Source: Exiguobacterium alkaliphilum 12/1
GTDB taxonomy: Bacteria > Bacillota > Bacilli > Exiguobacteriales > Exiguobacteriaceae
DNA length: 64,000 nt
Assembly: GCF_000714435.1 (NCBI RefSeq)
Contig: NZ_JJMW01000064.1
Location: forward strand, 62,001 to 126,000
Direction of reading: 5' to 3'
A program made the position numbers and the translations under genes. Below are positions 29,770-38,672 of the stretch, in pieces (the first letter of the stretch is position 1; each line of letters starts with the position of its first letter). The notes beneath the pieces are model-generated. The model had not been told where the DNA came from. It did not search any database and was given only the letters and a program-made list of their open reading frames with translations.

Positions 29770-31005
29770 ATGCTCAAACGAATACAGTTGATGTTAGCAG
29801 ACAGCGCTTGGTTCATCCCGTTCTTGTACGGGTTCGGCGGCGTCGTGTTGACGTTTTTGACGCAATATTTTGGAGGGTTCTTCCGTGAGATTTTGCCGGA
29901 AGTGCTATATTTGGAGAAAGATTCAGCGGCGACCGTATTGTCCTCATCCTTCACGAGCCTGATGACGATGATGACGTTCAGTTTCTCGACGATTCTCGTC
30001 GTCCTCACGACGTATTCGTCACAGTTCTCGCCACGGACGGTGAACAACTTCTTAACGAACGCTGCGGCGAAACATACGCTCGGCTTATTCATCCTGACGA
30101 CCGTGTACGGCATCACGAACTTGTTTTTGATTCGGACGGCAGATGATGACGCTGTGCTCGCCTCAGGTGTGAGCGTCCTCCTCGTCGTCGGGTCGATTTG
30201 GGCGTTCGTCAAATTTATTCAAACGATTAGCGTCTCCATTCAAGCCGAACGCCTCTTGTCGGCGCTACACCGGGAAGCACTCTCCGTCATCAAAAGTCAA
30301 CAAGACGCGCTCGAAAAAGACGAAGTCCAAATCGTGCCGAAGCGCCCGGTCCATCCGTTCGAAGGGCATGCGGTGTATGCACCGCGTACCGGCTATGTCC
30401 AACTGTTCGCAAGCGAGAAACAAGAGTCGGATTCCTGTCATTTTGAATCGGTCGTGGCCGTCGGAGACTTCGTCGCCAAAGGGGACTTACTCGGTTATTG
30501 GAGTGAGGAGGTCGACGCGGACATCGAACCGTTTCAAATCGGGGAAGTGCGGTCGTCGATTCAAGACCCGGCCTTCGCGATCGAGAAGCTGAGCGAGATT
30601 GCGCTAAAAGGAATTTCCCCGGGAATCAACGACCCGAACACGGCCATCCATGCCATCCATTACATCGGCGACATCTTACGGGAACTGAGTCGGATGCCTG
30701 AAGGCGACTTTCTGTTCTCGAACCGCTCATCGGATTGGCACGTCAAACGGAAAAGCCTTGAGACGACAATGTTCGAGGCGTTCGCCCCGATTAAAACGTA
30801 TGCAAGCCATGATATATTCGTCATCGGCTCGGTATTTGAAGCAATCCGGATCGCCCGGCTCGAGGCGCATCCGTCCTCGTTCGAGGCATACGAGGGCATC
30901 CTAGGCTACTTTGAGGACGTCATTGATTGGGACGACTTGCAAGAACGAGAACGCGCCTTTTTAGAGAACAAATTGATGCAGGCGAAAAAGGTAAAGACAG
31001 CATAA
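29770..31005 (+). CDS. DUF2254 membrane protein
   Basis: A 411-residue protein of the DUF2254 family. It has four membrane helices in the first 160 residues (about 15-37, 55-80, 100-120 and 130-152) and a large C-terminal soluble part. The family signature is the segment with ALKGISPGINDPNTAIHAIHYIGD near residue 285, and the TMMTFSFSTILVVLTTYSSQFSPR stretch sits around helix 2. Function is unknown; it looks like a membrane sensor or channel-like protein. The start follows GATGAGGTGACGAG. It is a single gene between mecA and a convergent SDR and is not part of the B. subtilis order here. Confidence 0.9.
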   Translation: MLKRIQLMLADSAWFIPFLYGFGGVVLTFLTQYFGGFFREILPEVLYLEKDSAATVLSSSFTSLMTMMTFSFSTILVVLTTYSSQFSPRTVNNFLTNAAAKHTLGLFILTTVYGITNLFLIRTADDDAVLASGVSVLLVVGSIWAFVKFIQTISVSIQAERLLSALHREALSVIKSQQDALEKDEVQIVPKRPVHPFEGHAVYAPRTGYVQLFASEKQESDSCHFESVVAVGDFVAKGDLLGYWSEEVDADIEPFQIGEVRSSIQDPAFAIEKLSEIALKGISPGINDPNTAIHAIHYIGDILRELSRMPEGDFLFSNRSSDWHVKRKSLETTMFEAFAPIKTYASHDIFVIGSVFEAIRIARLEAHPSSFEAYEGILGYFEDVIDWDDLQERERAFLENKLMQAKKVKTA

Positions 31006-31028
31006 AAGCGACCCGTGTGGTCGCTTTT
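31004..31028. terminator. Bidirectional terminator
   Basis: AAAAGCGACC/GGTCGCTTTT with a 5-base loop between two convergent genes. Confidence 0.88.
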
Positions 31029-31032
31029 CCAT

Positions 31033-31755
31033 TTAAGATAGGCTATAGCCGCCGTCAATCGTGATCGCTTGGCCGTTCACGTAGCTCGACAAGTCGGACA
31101 ATAAGAACGTGACGACCGGCGCGACTTCCTCGGGCTTGGCTGCGTTCCCCCGGAAATGATGCGACATCGCCTCGTGGAACTTCGCCTCGCCGCCATATAG
31201 CTTATGGCTGAGCGGTGTGTCGACGGGGCCGAAGCAGACGGCATTGAAGCGGACTTTTCCTTTCATGCGATGGGCGAACGTCTTCGTCAAGGCGATGAGT
31301 GCCGCTTTCGATGCGGCGTATGGCCCGAGCATCGGCGGAAATTTGACGTGCCCGACGATTGCCGCGTTATTGACGACGCTCGCCCCGTTCGTTAGCAACG
31401 GAACAGCCAGTTGGATGAGCCGGTTCGCCGCGAGCAGATTCAACTCGAACACGTCGTCGAACGCTGACGAGGGCAGACGTTCCGGTGTCCCCGGCCGTCC
31501 GAACGTGGCGGCATTATTGAATAGTCCGTCTAACGTGACGTCCATCGCTTTCAGTCGGTCCATCACCGCCTCGAGCTCTTCGTCTTTTGAAAGGTCGCAC
31601 TTTATGAACGTGATGCGCGGCGAGGCGGCCTCGATGTCCGCACCGCGTCCCTCGTCTCGTCCGATGCCGTAAACGTCGTGCCCTTCCTCAGCTAACCGTA
31701 GCGTGACGGCCCGACCGATGCCGCTCGTTGCCCCTGTGATGAGAAATGTACCCAT
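31033..31755 (-). CDS. Short-chain dehydrogenase/reductase
   Basis: A 240-residue classical SDR. The NAD(P)-binding TGATSGIG is at residues 7-14 and NNAATFGRPG corresponds to the NNAG motif. The active-site serine region and the YAASK catalytic tyrosine-lysine pair are near residue 145, and the C-terminal TIDGGYSLS is typical. GIGRDEGRG after strand 2, with an arginine, suggests NADPH preference. The substrate is unknown. The start lies behind GAGGGGAGCGAATCAATT. It is divergent from the cardiolipin synthase gene. Confidence 0.88.
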   Translation of the reverse strand: MGTFLITGATSGIGRAVTLRLAEEGHDVYGIGRDEGRGADIEAASPRITFIKCDLSKDEELEAVMDRLKAMDVTLDGLFNNAATFGRPGTPERLPSSAFDDVFELNLLAANRLIQLAVPLLTNGASVVNNAAIVGHVKFPPMLGPYAASKAALIALTKTFAHRMKGKVRFNAVCFGPVDTPLSHKLYGGEAKFHEAMSHHFRGNAAKPEEVAPVVTFLLSDLSSYVNGQAITIDGGYSLS

Positions 31756-31838
31756 AATTGATTCGCTCCCCTCTAAAAGATGTCGTTACGTTGTATAATT
31801 AATGATAATACATGACAGAAACGGGGTCAGGTTATAAT

Positions 31839-33350
31839 ATGTTGCGACGCATACAAGTTCTTTTATCCCTCATTTTGCTCGCAGGGCTCATTGCCGTATT
31901 ATCGTATTACTGGAGCTCACAAGTCATCGGCCTATTCTCGATTCTCGTCTTCTTGACGACGTTCAGCATCTTGCTCGTCATTTTGCTCGAAAACCGAAAT
32001 CCGCAACGGACGCTCATCTGGGCAATCGTGATGATCGGGTTTCCCGTCGTCGGCTTGTTCGCTTATTTCGTCTTCGGCCAAAACTATCGCCGCAAGCGCA
32101 TGTTCAAAGAGAAGGCGATGCTCGATGAAGAGACGTACCTCGCTTACCGGCAAAAGGCGATGACGCACTCGCCATCGCTCATGTTCCCGCATGACGACTA
32201 TGAGAAGCTCATGCATTTGACGTCATCTTTAAACCAATTGCCGGTTTCGTCGAATACGTATACGCAAATCTTGACGAACGGGCAAGAGAAGTTCTCGAAG
32301 CTGTTGCCGGCGTTGCGTGGGGCGACACGGCATATCCATCTGGAGTATTATATTTTCCGGGAAGATCGTATTTCTCGGGAAATCCAACGCATCTTGATGG
32401 ATAAGGCGCGCGCCGGGGTCGAGGTGCGGTTCTTATATGACGCCGTCGGCTCGATTCATACGAGCGGGGCCTTCTTTGATGAGTTGCGTCAGGCCGGCGT
32501 TCAGGTCAAAGCGTTCTTCCCCGTCGTCTTGCCGCTCGTCTCGAGCAAGACGAATTACCGGAACCACCGAAAGATTGTCGTCATCGATGGCACAGAAGCG
32601 TTCACAGGCGGTCTGAACGTCGGCGACGAATATCTGGGGGAGCATACGAAGTTCGGCTTTTGGCGGGACACCCACCTATACGTCAGGGGGGAAGGGGTGT
32701 CGGAGCTTCAGCTCATCTTTCTCCAAGACTGGTATTATATGACGGGTGAGCGACTGTTCACACCGTTTTATCTCGAGCCGCTCGAGACGGTCCGGAGTGC
32801 AAGCGGGGGGGTTCAAATCGTGGCGAGCGGACCGGATGAGCCATATGAGACGATGAAGTCGATCTACTTCGCGTTGATTAACGCGGCGAAGAAGTCGGTT
32901 TATATCTCATCCCCGTACCTCATCCCGGACGAGGATATCATGAGCGCGCTCAAGACGGCCTCGCTATCAGGGGTCGATGTCCGAATCGTCTTGCCGAGTT
33001 ATCCTGACCATAAGATCGTCTTTTACGCGAGCCGCTCCTATTACGAGGAGTTGCTCAGCGCCGGCGTCAAAATTTATTTATACGAGGAAGGGTTCATGCA
33101 TTCGAAAGTCATCGTCGTCGATGACGGGCTCGCGACGATTGGGACGGCGAACATGGACTTCCGCAGCTTCCATTTGAACTTCGAAGTGAACGCGCTCCTC
33201 TACAACACGAACTCGGTGCATCAACTGAAACAAGACTTATACAAAGACTTTGAAGGCTCACACGAATTGGATTTGGCCGTGTTCTCGGAACGTCCATTTC
33301 TCATCAAGTTAGTCGAGTCGTTGGCTCGAATGTTCTCACCACTATTATGA
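31839..33350 (+). CDS. cls: Cardiolipin synthase
   Basis: This enzyme transfers a phosphatidyl group between two phosphatidylglycerols to make cardiolipin. The 503-residue membrane protein has two N-terminal helices (about 7-25 and 32-55, with a third hydrophobic stretch at 64-84) and two phospholipase-D HKD motifs: NHRKIVVIDG near residue 238 and MHSKVIVVDDG near 420. The NYRNHRK and GTANMDFRSF contexts are typical of bacterial Cls. The ATG at 31839 was chosen because GGGGTCAGG lies upstream; an earlier in-frame ATG at 31812 has no ribosome site. A TATAAT at 31794 may belong to its promoter. Confidence 0.95.
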   Translation: MLRRIQVLLSLILLAGLIAVLSYYWSSQVIGLFSILVFLTTFSILLVILLENRNPQRTLIWAIVMIGFPVVGLFAYFVFGQNYRRKRMFKEKAMLDEETYLAYRQKAMTHSPSLMFPHDDYEKLMHLTSSLNQLPVSSNTYTQILTNGQEKFSKLLPALRGATRHIHLEYYIFREDRISREIQRILMDKARAGVEVRFLYDAVGSIHTSGAFFDELRQAGVQVKAFFPVVLPLVSSKTNYRNHRKIVVIDGTEAFTGGLNVGDEYLGEHTKFGFWRDTHLYVRGEGVSELQLIFLQDWYYMTGERLFTPFYLEPLETVRSASGGVQIVASGPDEPYETMKSIYFALINAAKKSVYISSPYLIPDEDIMSALKTASLSGVDVRIVLPSYPDHKIVFYASRSYYEELLSAGVKIYLYEEGFMHSKVIVVDDGLATIGTANMDFRSFHLNFEVNALLYNTNSVHQLKQDLYKDFEGSHELDLAVFSERPFLIKLVESLARMFSPLL

Positions 33351-33362
33351 GGGGGAAACGTC

Positions 33363-34424
33363 ATGCGATTTGCGATCGGTCGGACAGGGGACTATGTCGA
33401 TACCCGTTCATTGAACCGGAAGCAACTTGAGACGTTTGCCCCTTTTTCGTGCCCGGATTGCCAAGGCCCGGTCCTGTTGAAGCAAGGAACAAAGCGACGG
33501 TTGCACTTCGCTCACCGGCATGCGTGCGGGCGCGGGGAGTCGACGGGGCATCAACGGGACAAATGGGACGTCCGGCAATGGTTGCAACGGCGCGGCTATC
33601 ACGTCGACCAAGAAGTTTTGCTCGACGGACGTCGGGCCGACCTCGTCGCGTCAAAGGGTGGGTCGTCGATCGTCATCGAGATTCAAGCCTCACCGCTCGA
33701 TGTGGAGACGTACCACGAACGGACCGCCCACTATGAGGCGCTAGGCCATCCGGTCGTCTGGTTGTCGAGCGGAGTCCGTCCTGACCCAATCCCTCGATTT
33801 ACCCCGTGGATGCGTGCCGAGCTGGCGAGATGTCACGCCTTGTTCATTCCTGTCGATGGTTCGCTTTATCGCTTTGTCGGTTTTCCGACTTCACTCCGAT
33901 ATGGACAAGGCCGTTGGGTGAAAGTCGACGATTTGACAGTGTCACCGTTTGAACCGTTCTTTCGCTTCGACGCCCACGCGTGGGGCCAGCTCGTGCGCCG
34001 TCGTCGCATGACCCCGCCTTATCCGACGAAAGACTATCGCCGTCTCATATTGAATCGCTTGTACCCGCTCGGCGTGTTGCCGTCGCTGTTGCCGACGATG
34101 TGCTATTTGCCGATGCCAGTGTTTTGGGGCGTGCACATCCATCCGCTCGACTTTCAAGTCGTGCTGTACTTGAATCGCCGGATGCATCCGGCAGATTCAA
34201 TCTCATGGAGTGTCGTGAAGACGTGTCGCCAGTTCGGGGTGACCCCGACGAGCGACTTTGTCCAAGCTTTTGAAGTACAATGGAAACAGCTCTTGAACGT
34301 ATTTGACGTGCCATGCGAGGTGCGGCTCTGGACGGTCCCGAAGACGCTCGAGGACGCCCTTCAGTATGACCGTCGAATGTTTCAAGGGTTTCAGCGATTC
34401 ATGGCGAAATCGTATATAACCTAA
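33363..34424 (+). CDS. coiA: Competence protein CoiA-like nuclease
   Basis: A 353-residue CoiA-family protein, induced during competence in streptococci and B. subtilis (YjbF) and needed for processing of taken-up DNA. Visible are an N-terminal zinc-finger-like CPDCQGPVLLKQG and HFAHRHAC part and the nuclease core with RRADLVA and IVIEIQAS, a D-ExK-like active site of restriction-endonuclease type. The C-terminal 150 residues are divergent. It lies directly before pepF, as in B. subtilis (yjbF-pepF), 12 bases after cls. Confidence 0.88.
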   Translation: MRFAIGRTGDYVDTRSLNRKQLETFAPFSCPDCQGPVLLKQGTKRRLHFAHRHACGRGESTGHQRDKWDVRQWLQRRGYHVDQEVLLDGRRADLVASKGGSSIVIEIQASPLDVETYHERTAHYEALGHPVVWLSSGVRPDPIPRFTPWMRAELARCHALFIPVDGSLYRFVGFPTSLRYGQGRWVKVDDLTVSPFEPFFRFDAHAWGQLVRRRRMTPPYPTKDYRRLILNRLYPLGVLPSLLPTMCYLPMPVFWGVHIHPLDFQVVLYLNRRMHPADSISWSVVKTCRQFGVTPTSDFVQAFEVQWKQLLNVFDVPCEVRLWTVPKTLEDALQYDRRMFQGFQRFMAKSYIT

Positions 34425-34441
34425 GAAAAGGAAGTGGACAT

Positions 34442-36244
34442 ATGTCAGACGTACTTACACGACAACAAGTTCCGGTCGAGGAGACATGGAGCCTAGAGTC
34501 AATCTATGCCGATGACCAAGCCTGGGAAGCCGATTTCGAGGCGCTCAAAGGAAACGTGCCGAACTTGATGGCATACAAAGGAAAGCTTGGTGAGGACGCG
34601 GAGACGCTATTCGCCGCGCTCAGCTTACGTGACGACTTATCACGCCAGCTTCATAAGCTCTATACATACGCGCACATGCGCTACGATGAGGACACGGCGA
34701 ACAGCCATTATCAGGCGTTGAACGACCGCGCCGGATCACTCGCTGCCCAAGTGTCGGCCCAACTCGCTTTCATGACACCGGAGTTGCTCGCGATCGACGA
34801 GAGCCGTATCGAATCGTTCATGGCGCAACACGAAAAGCTGACGGTTTATCGTCACGCCTTCGACGAGTTGGCGCAAGAGCGGCCGCACGTGTTAACGGAA
34901 GCTGAAGAGTCGCTCCTCGCCCAGGCAGGCGACGTGCTCGGGCAATCGAGTTCTACGTTTGGGATGTTGAACAACGCCGATCTCAAGTTCCCGAAAGTGA
35001 AGAACGAAAAAGGGGAAGACGTCGAACTGACGCACGGCCGCTATATCACGTTCCTCGAGTCGAGCAACCGCGACGTCCGGGAGACGGCGTTCAAAGCGAT
35101 GTACGGGACGTACAAACAATATTTGAACACGTTCGCCTCGACGCTTTCAGGCAGCGTGAAAAAAGATAACTTCTACGCGACGGTCCGCAAGTTTGAAAGT
35201 GCCCGTCAGGCGGCCTTGCATCACAATGCGATCCCGGAGACGGTGTATGACGGACTCGTCGAGGCCGTGAACGAGCGGCTTGACTTGCTCCATCGCTACG
35301 TCGCACTGCGAAAACGTGCCCTCGGCGTAGATGAACTTCATATGTATGACTTGTATACACCGCTCGTTCAAGACGTCGAGATGACCATCTCGTATGAAGA
35401 AGCGAAGCAATTGATGGTCGACGGGTTGGCCCCACTCGGCGACGAGTACGTCCAAATCGTCAAAGACGGTCTTGATTCGCGTTGGGTCGATGTCCGTGAG
35501 ACGCGTGGGAAGCGAAGTGGTGCCTACTCTTCTGGAGCGTACGACACACAGCCGTTCATCTTGATGAACTGGCAAGACAACGTCAACAACTTGTTCACGC
35601 TCGCCCATGAGTTCGGCCACTCGGTCCATAGCCACTATACGCGGGCGTCACAACCGTATCCGTATGGCGACTATTCGATTTTCGTCGCGGAAGTCGCGTC
35701 GACGACGAACGAGGCACTGTTGAACGATCATTTGTTGAAGACACGGACGGATAAGGCGGAGCGGCTCTATCTTCTGAACAACCAGCTCGAGACGTTCCGC
35801 GGGACGTTGTTCCGGCAGACGATGTTCGCCGAGTTCGAACATTTGATTCACCGTGCGGCCCAAGACGGCGTCTCGCTCACACCTGAATACTTGAACGAGA
35901 CGTATTTGGAGCTGAACAAGCGGTACTTCGGAGAAGACATCGTCATCGATGAAGAAATCGCTTACGAATGGGCCCGTATCCCGCACTTCTATTACAACTA
36001 TTACGTCTATCAGTATGCGACGGGCATCTCGGCGTCGGCCGCTTTGTCACAACAGATCATGGAAGAAGGGGAGCCGGCCGTCCGCCGTTACATCGATCGC
36101 TTCCTGAAAGCAGGGTCGAGTGACTATCCGATTGAAGTATTGAAAGCAGCAGGCGTTGACATGACGACGAAAGCTCCGGTTCTCGCCGCGCTCGACCAGT
36201 TCGAAGCCGTCCTCGATGAGATGGAGTCGCTCCTGTTCGCATAA
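34442..36244 (+). CDS. pepF: Oligoendopeptidase F
   Basis: A cytoplasmic M3-family zinc metallopeptidase of 600 residues that cleaves peptides of roughly 7-17 residues. The zinc motif HEFGHS is at about residue 393 in TLAHEFGHSVHSH, and the third ligand glutamate region is SIFVAEVASTTNEALL. The GISASAAL and YYNYYVYQYATG segments are typical. It would digest peptides brought in by Opp. The start has AAAAGGAAGTGGACAT upstream. It is followed by the RoxS-like RNA gene, with no separate terminator seen. Confidence 0.96.
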   Translation: MSDVLTRQQVPVEETWSLESIYADDQAWEADFEALKGNVPNLMAYKGKLGEDAETLFAALSLRDDLSRQLHKLYTYAHMRYDEDTANSHYQALNDRAGSLAAQVSAQLAFMTPELLAIDESRIESFMAQHEKLTVYRHAFDELAQERPHVLTEAEESLLAQAGDVLGQSSSTFGMLNNADLKFPKVKNEKGEDVELTHGRYITFLESSNRDVRETAFKAMYGTYKQYLNTFASTLSGSVKKDNFYATVRKFESARQAALHHNAIPETVYDGLVEAVNERLDLLHRYVALRKRALGVDELHMYDLYTPLVQDVEMTISYEEAKQLMVDGLAPLGDEYVQIVKDGLDSRWVDVRETRGKRSGAYSSGAYDTQPFILMNWQDNVNNLFTLAHEFGHSVHSHYTRASQPYPYGDYSIFVAEVASTTNEALLNDHLLKTRTDKAERLYLLNNQLETFRGTLFRQTMFAEFEHLIHRAAQDGVSLTPEYLNETYLELNKRYFGEDIVIDEEIAYEWARIPHFYYNYYVYQYATGISASAALSQQIMEEGEPAVRRYIDRFLKAGSSDYPIEVLKAAGVDMTTKAPVLAALDQFEAVLDEMESLLFA

Positions 36245-36288
36245 TCGTCACGACGCGTGAACATTATGTGACATCATGCACAAACAGC

Positions 36289-36317
36289 TTGTCAACCGAA
36301 AGGATGCTCGGTATATT
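36289..36317 (+). promoter_or_regulatory. Promoter of the RoxS-like RNA
   Basis: TTGTCA, 17 bases, TATATT (the TATTATAAG just after offers an alternative -10). The start point is expected near 36324. Confidence 0.75.
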
Positions 36318-36321
36318 ATAA

Positions 36322-36339
36322 GTGTGAAATCAATCACAA
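36322..36339. promoter_or_regulatory. Rex-like operator at the RoxS-like RNA start
   Basis: GTGTGA-AATCAA-TCACAA matches the Rex consensus TTGTGA-N6-TCACAA at 11 of 12 arm positions. It spans the expected start point. Rex represses roxS in B. subtilis and is released by NADH. Confidence 0.7.
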
Positions 36340-36459
36340 ACCCCTTTATTGACCGTAAACTTTCTCCCATCTCGATGCCTTCCCCAGGTGTCGAGTCCGA
36401 TGTCTCTTGTCCCCGCTTGAGACGTCAAAAGCCCACGGCTCCCCGGCCGTGGGCTTTTT
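36324..36459 (+). ncRNA. roxS: RoxS/RsaE family small RNA
   Basis: An RNA of about 135 bases lies between pepF and spxH, the place of roxS (rsaE) in B. subtilis. It has single-stranded C-rich tracts, ACCCCTTTA, TTTCTCCCATC, CTTCCCCAGG and GTCCCCGC, like the C-rich regions by which RoxS/RsaE pairs with Shine-Dalgarno sites of metabolic mRNAs. It ends with a strong terminator: AGCCCACGGC/GCCGTGGGCT plus T5 at 36427-36459. A promoter and a Rex-like operator precede it. No open reading frame with a ribosome site is present. In Bacillus and Staphylococcus this RNA lowers expression of central-metabolism genes under NO or redox change; the same role is inferred. Confidence 0.85.
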
Positions 36460-36460
36460 G

Positions 36461-37240
36461 TTATCCTTGTTTTTTTGTCGCCCATGCTTCACCGCTACAC
36501 CCTGGTACGGGGCGGCAACGCTGTTGGAGCGACAGTTTTTTCAGTTCTCGTTCGATGATTGGCTTGTCTAGCTCCAGAATGAACGCGAGCTCGGTGATTG
36601 TTGACGCGTCGTAGTGGCTGAGCACTTTCTCGACCGTCCAGTCCGTCTCTCGGTTCGGCACGTAGCCGAGCAGCTCGGCCATGACTGCCTGATAGACGTC
36701 GTACGGATAGACGCCTTCAATCTTGAGCGCTTCGTCGCGTGTGACGAACGTCAAGGCCGGTAACGACTCAATCTCCCAATCTTTCAAAATTTGATGATCG
36801 ACGGCGAGTGCGCTGAGCAATTGGTTGGACTGGATATCCGCTGCCAACTCGTCGAGGTCGAGCCCGTACCCGGTGAACGACCGTGCAATCTCCCAAAGTT
36901 CCGTCTCATTCGCTTCGTTATTCAAAAAGATGTCGTTAATATGCAGATGACGTAAAAACCGCATCGCATGACGCTTCCCTTGCAATTCCATAGCCTTAAT
37001 CATCGTGAGAAGGCGAACCTCTTCTTGACATCCGCCAACACAACTTGGAACTGTCGAGACCATCCGAAAACGAATCATATGTCCGTATTCGAGCTCGAGC
37101 TTTTTAATGAGTGTCATCACATGAAGACCGTCCGGGTCCGATATGTCCACGAAATAGAATAACTCTAATGGTTTATATGTGACTTGAATAGGAGTTTCTT
37201 CCAGTGAACAGGATGACTCATTACATTGTTCTAGTTCCAT
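36461..37240 (-). CDS. spxH: ClpXP adaptor SpxH (YjbH)
   Basis: SpxH delivers Spx to ClpXP for degradation. The 259-residue DsbA-like protein has cysteine-rich N-terminal parts (EQCNESSC, VPSCVGGCQEE), a thioredoxin-like core (FYFVDISDPDGLHV), and a C-terminal helical part ending in a CRPVPGC segment. It is somewhat shorter than B. subtilis YjbH (about 300 residues). The ATG at 37240 follows GAGAGGAGGCGACACA. Its promoter is at 37287-37316. It is convergent with the RoxS-like RNA, whose terminator lies right at its stop codon and may serve both. Confidence 0.93.
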   Translation of the reverse strand: MELEQCNESSCSLEETPIQVTYKPLELFYFVDISDPDGLHVMTLIKKLELEYGHMIRFRMVSTVPSCVGGCQEEVRLLTMIKAMELQGKRHAMRFLRHLHINDIFLNNEANETELWEIARSFTGYGLDLDELAADIQSNQLLSALAVDHQILKDWEIESLPALTFVTRDEALKIEGVYPYDVYQAVMAELLGYVPNRETDWTVEKVLSHYDASTITELAFILELDKPIIERELKKLSLQQRCRPVPGCSGEAWATKKQG

Positions 37241-37286
37241 TGTGTCGCCTCCTCTCGTAAACAAAAATCAAATATATCGTATGCTC

Positions 37287-37316
37287 ATTGTAGCAACGAA
37301 AAAAAAAGGTTGGCAA
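37287..37316 (-). promoter_or_regulatory. Promoter of spxH
   Basis: On the minus strand TTGCCA, 18 bases, TACAAT. The -35 is inside the terminator stem of the upstream CYTH gene. Confidence 0.7.
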
Positions 37317-37331
37317 CGTATCTGCTCAACC
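37299..37331 (-). terminator. Terminator of the CYTH gene, overlapping its stop codon
   Basis: On the minus strand GGTT-ga-GCA and TGC-c-AACC form an interrupted stem followed by T9. The gene's stop codon is in the 5' arm. Confidence 0.65.
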
Positions 37332-37907
37332 TTCACTCCGGCTCATTTTTTCTTCCATGAATCGGACGATTTTATTTTTTGCTGGACGAAGCGGGATGTC
37401 GTGTCCGGCCAACAGCCGTTCAAAAGCGATGCGGCCCGCTGTCTCGTCGGTCACTTCAAATTCTATTTCATAATCCCGTTTCTCCAAATAATGACTTTCG
37501 TCAAGGACGAGCAGGCCATCTGGCGTCTCTTTTTCAGCCCGGCGCGTCTCGAGGCGACCGAGATGTTCGAGCGGTCCGGTCAAGTCAAACGAGGCGAGCG
37601 CGGCAAGCATTTGCTCATCGCGGATGATACCGTATTTGAACAAGTTCTCGGCTTCCTCTTCGGTGATGACCGCATGTGTCTCGAGCAGGCCGACATTGTG
37701 TGGTTGCTTCAACGTCAACACTTGTCCTTTTTTCGTTTCGCGGATCCGTAGCGCCGCGCCGTGTTTCTTAAGCTCAAACGTTGCCGTGTCGAAGTAGTCG
37801 TTCGCTTGCCACTTGATGTGATCGGCGAGACGGTACTCGCTGAGAAGCGTCTCATATTCTTCTTTCGTCAGCATCGATTTAAATTCAATTTCCACTTCTT
37901 GGGTCAT
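37326..37907 (-). CDS. CYTH-domain protein (YjbK-like)
   Basis: A 193-residue triphosphate-tunnel-type protein. The CYTH signature EIEFKSML is at the N-terminus (ExExK). RIRETKKGQVLTLKQP and LVLDESHYLEKRDYEIEFEVTD give the alternating charged strands of the tunnel, and KNKIVRFME closes it. CYTH enzymes hydrolyse or cyclise triphosphates such as thiamine triphosphate or tripolyphosphate; the substrate here is unknown. The ATG at 37907 gives the family N-terminus and follows GGAG. It is divergent from relQ, as yjbK is close to yjbM in B. subtilis. Confidence 0.9.
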   Translation of the reverse strand: MTQEVEIEFKSMLTKEEYETLLSEYRLADHIKWQANDYFDTATFELKKHGAALRIRETKKGQVLTLKQPHNVGLLETHAVITEEEAENLFKYGIIRDEQMLAALASFDLTGPLEHLGRLETRRAEKETPDGLLVLDESHYLEKRDYEIEFEVTDETAGRIAFERLLAGHDIPLRPAKNKIVRFMEEKMSRSEG

Positions 37908-38015
37908 AAGTTGTCGCTCCATTCTATGAACAATTGTTGGTTTATGATACCATACTATCGGATACATACGGAAAAAAGCATGATTTTCCGAAACGAACGA
38001 AAGTGGTGACAGCCT

Positions 38016-38660
38016 ATGCAACCGATGGATTGGGATCAATTTTTAGTGCCTTACCAAATCGCAGTCGAAGAGCTGAAAGTGAAGTTTAAAGCGATTCGGA
38101 AGCAGTTCAACGCCCAAAATGACCATTCCCCGATTGAGTTCGTGACGGGACGGGTCAAACCGATGGGAAGTATCCTCGAGAAGGCGAAGCGAAAGCAAAT
38201 TTCTTACGAAAACTTGGCGACCGAGATGCAAGATATCGCGGGTCTACGGATTATGTGCCAATTCGTCGATGACATCGTTCATGTCCTCGAGTTGCTCCAT
38301 CATCGGACAGATTTCAAAATCGTCGAGGAACGAAACTACATCACACATCAAAAAGAGTCGGGCTACCGGTCTTACCATATCATCATCGAGTACCCGGTCC
38401 AGACGATTCACGGTGAATTCCCGACGCTCGTCGAAGTCCAAGTGCGGACGCTCGCGATGAACTTCTGGGCGACGATTGAACATTCACTTAACTATAAGTA
38501 TGACGGGGATATGCCTAAAGAAGTGCAAGAACGGCTGCGCCGAGCGGCCGAGGCGGCCTTCTTGCTCGATGCCGAGATGAGTCAGCTCCGCGTCGAGATT
38601 CAAGACGCGCAGCAAGTGTTCCGCGACAAAGAAATGAACGTCCAGACGGACCAAGACTAG
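38016..38660 (+). CDS. relQ: Small alarmone synthetase RelQ
   Basis: RelQ (SasB, YjbM) makes (p)ppGpp or pGpp from GTP or GDP and ATP. The 214-residue product has only the synthetase domain: DIAGLRIMCQFVDDI, the G-loop ESGYRSYHIII near residue 115 and EVQVRTLAMNFWATIEH with the catalytic glutamate. The C-terminal helices that build the tetramer are present. It is followed closely by nadK and an RluA-type gene, the same trio as in B. subtilis (yjbM-nadF-yjbO). Confidence 0.95.
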   Translation: MQPMDWDQFLVPYQIAVEELKVKFKAIRKQFNAQNDHSPIEFVTGRVKPMGSILEKAKRKQISYENLATEMQDIAGLRIMCQFVDDIVHVLELLHHRTDFKIVEERNYITHQKESGYRSYHIIIEYPVQTIHGEFPTLVEVQVRTLAMNFWATIEHSLNYKYDGDMPKEVQERLRRAAEAAFLLDAEMSQLRVEIQDAQQVFRDKEMNVQTDQD

Positions 38661-38672
38661 GGGGCATAGACC

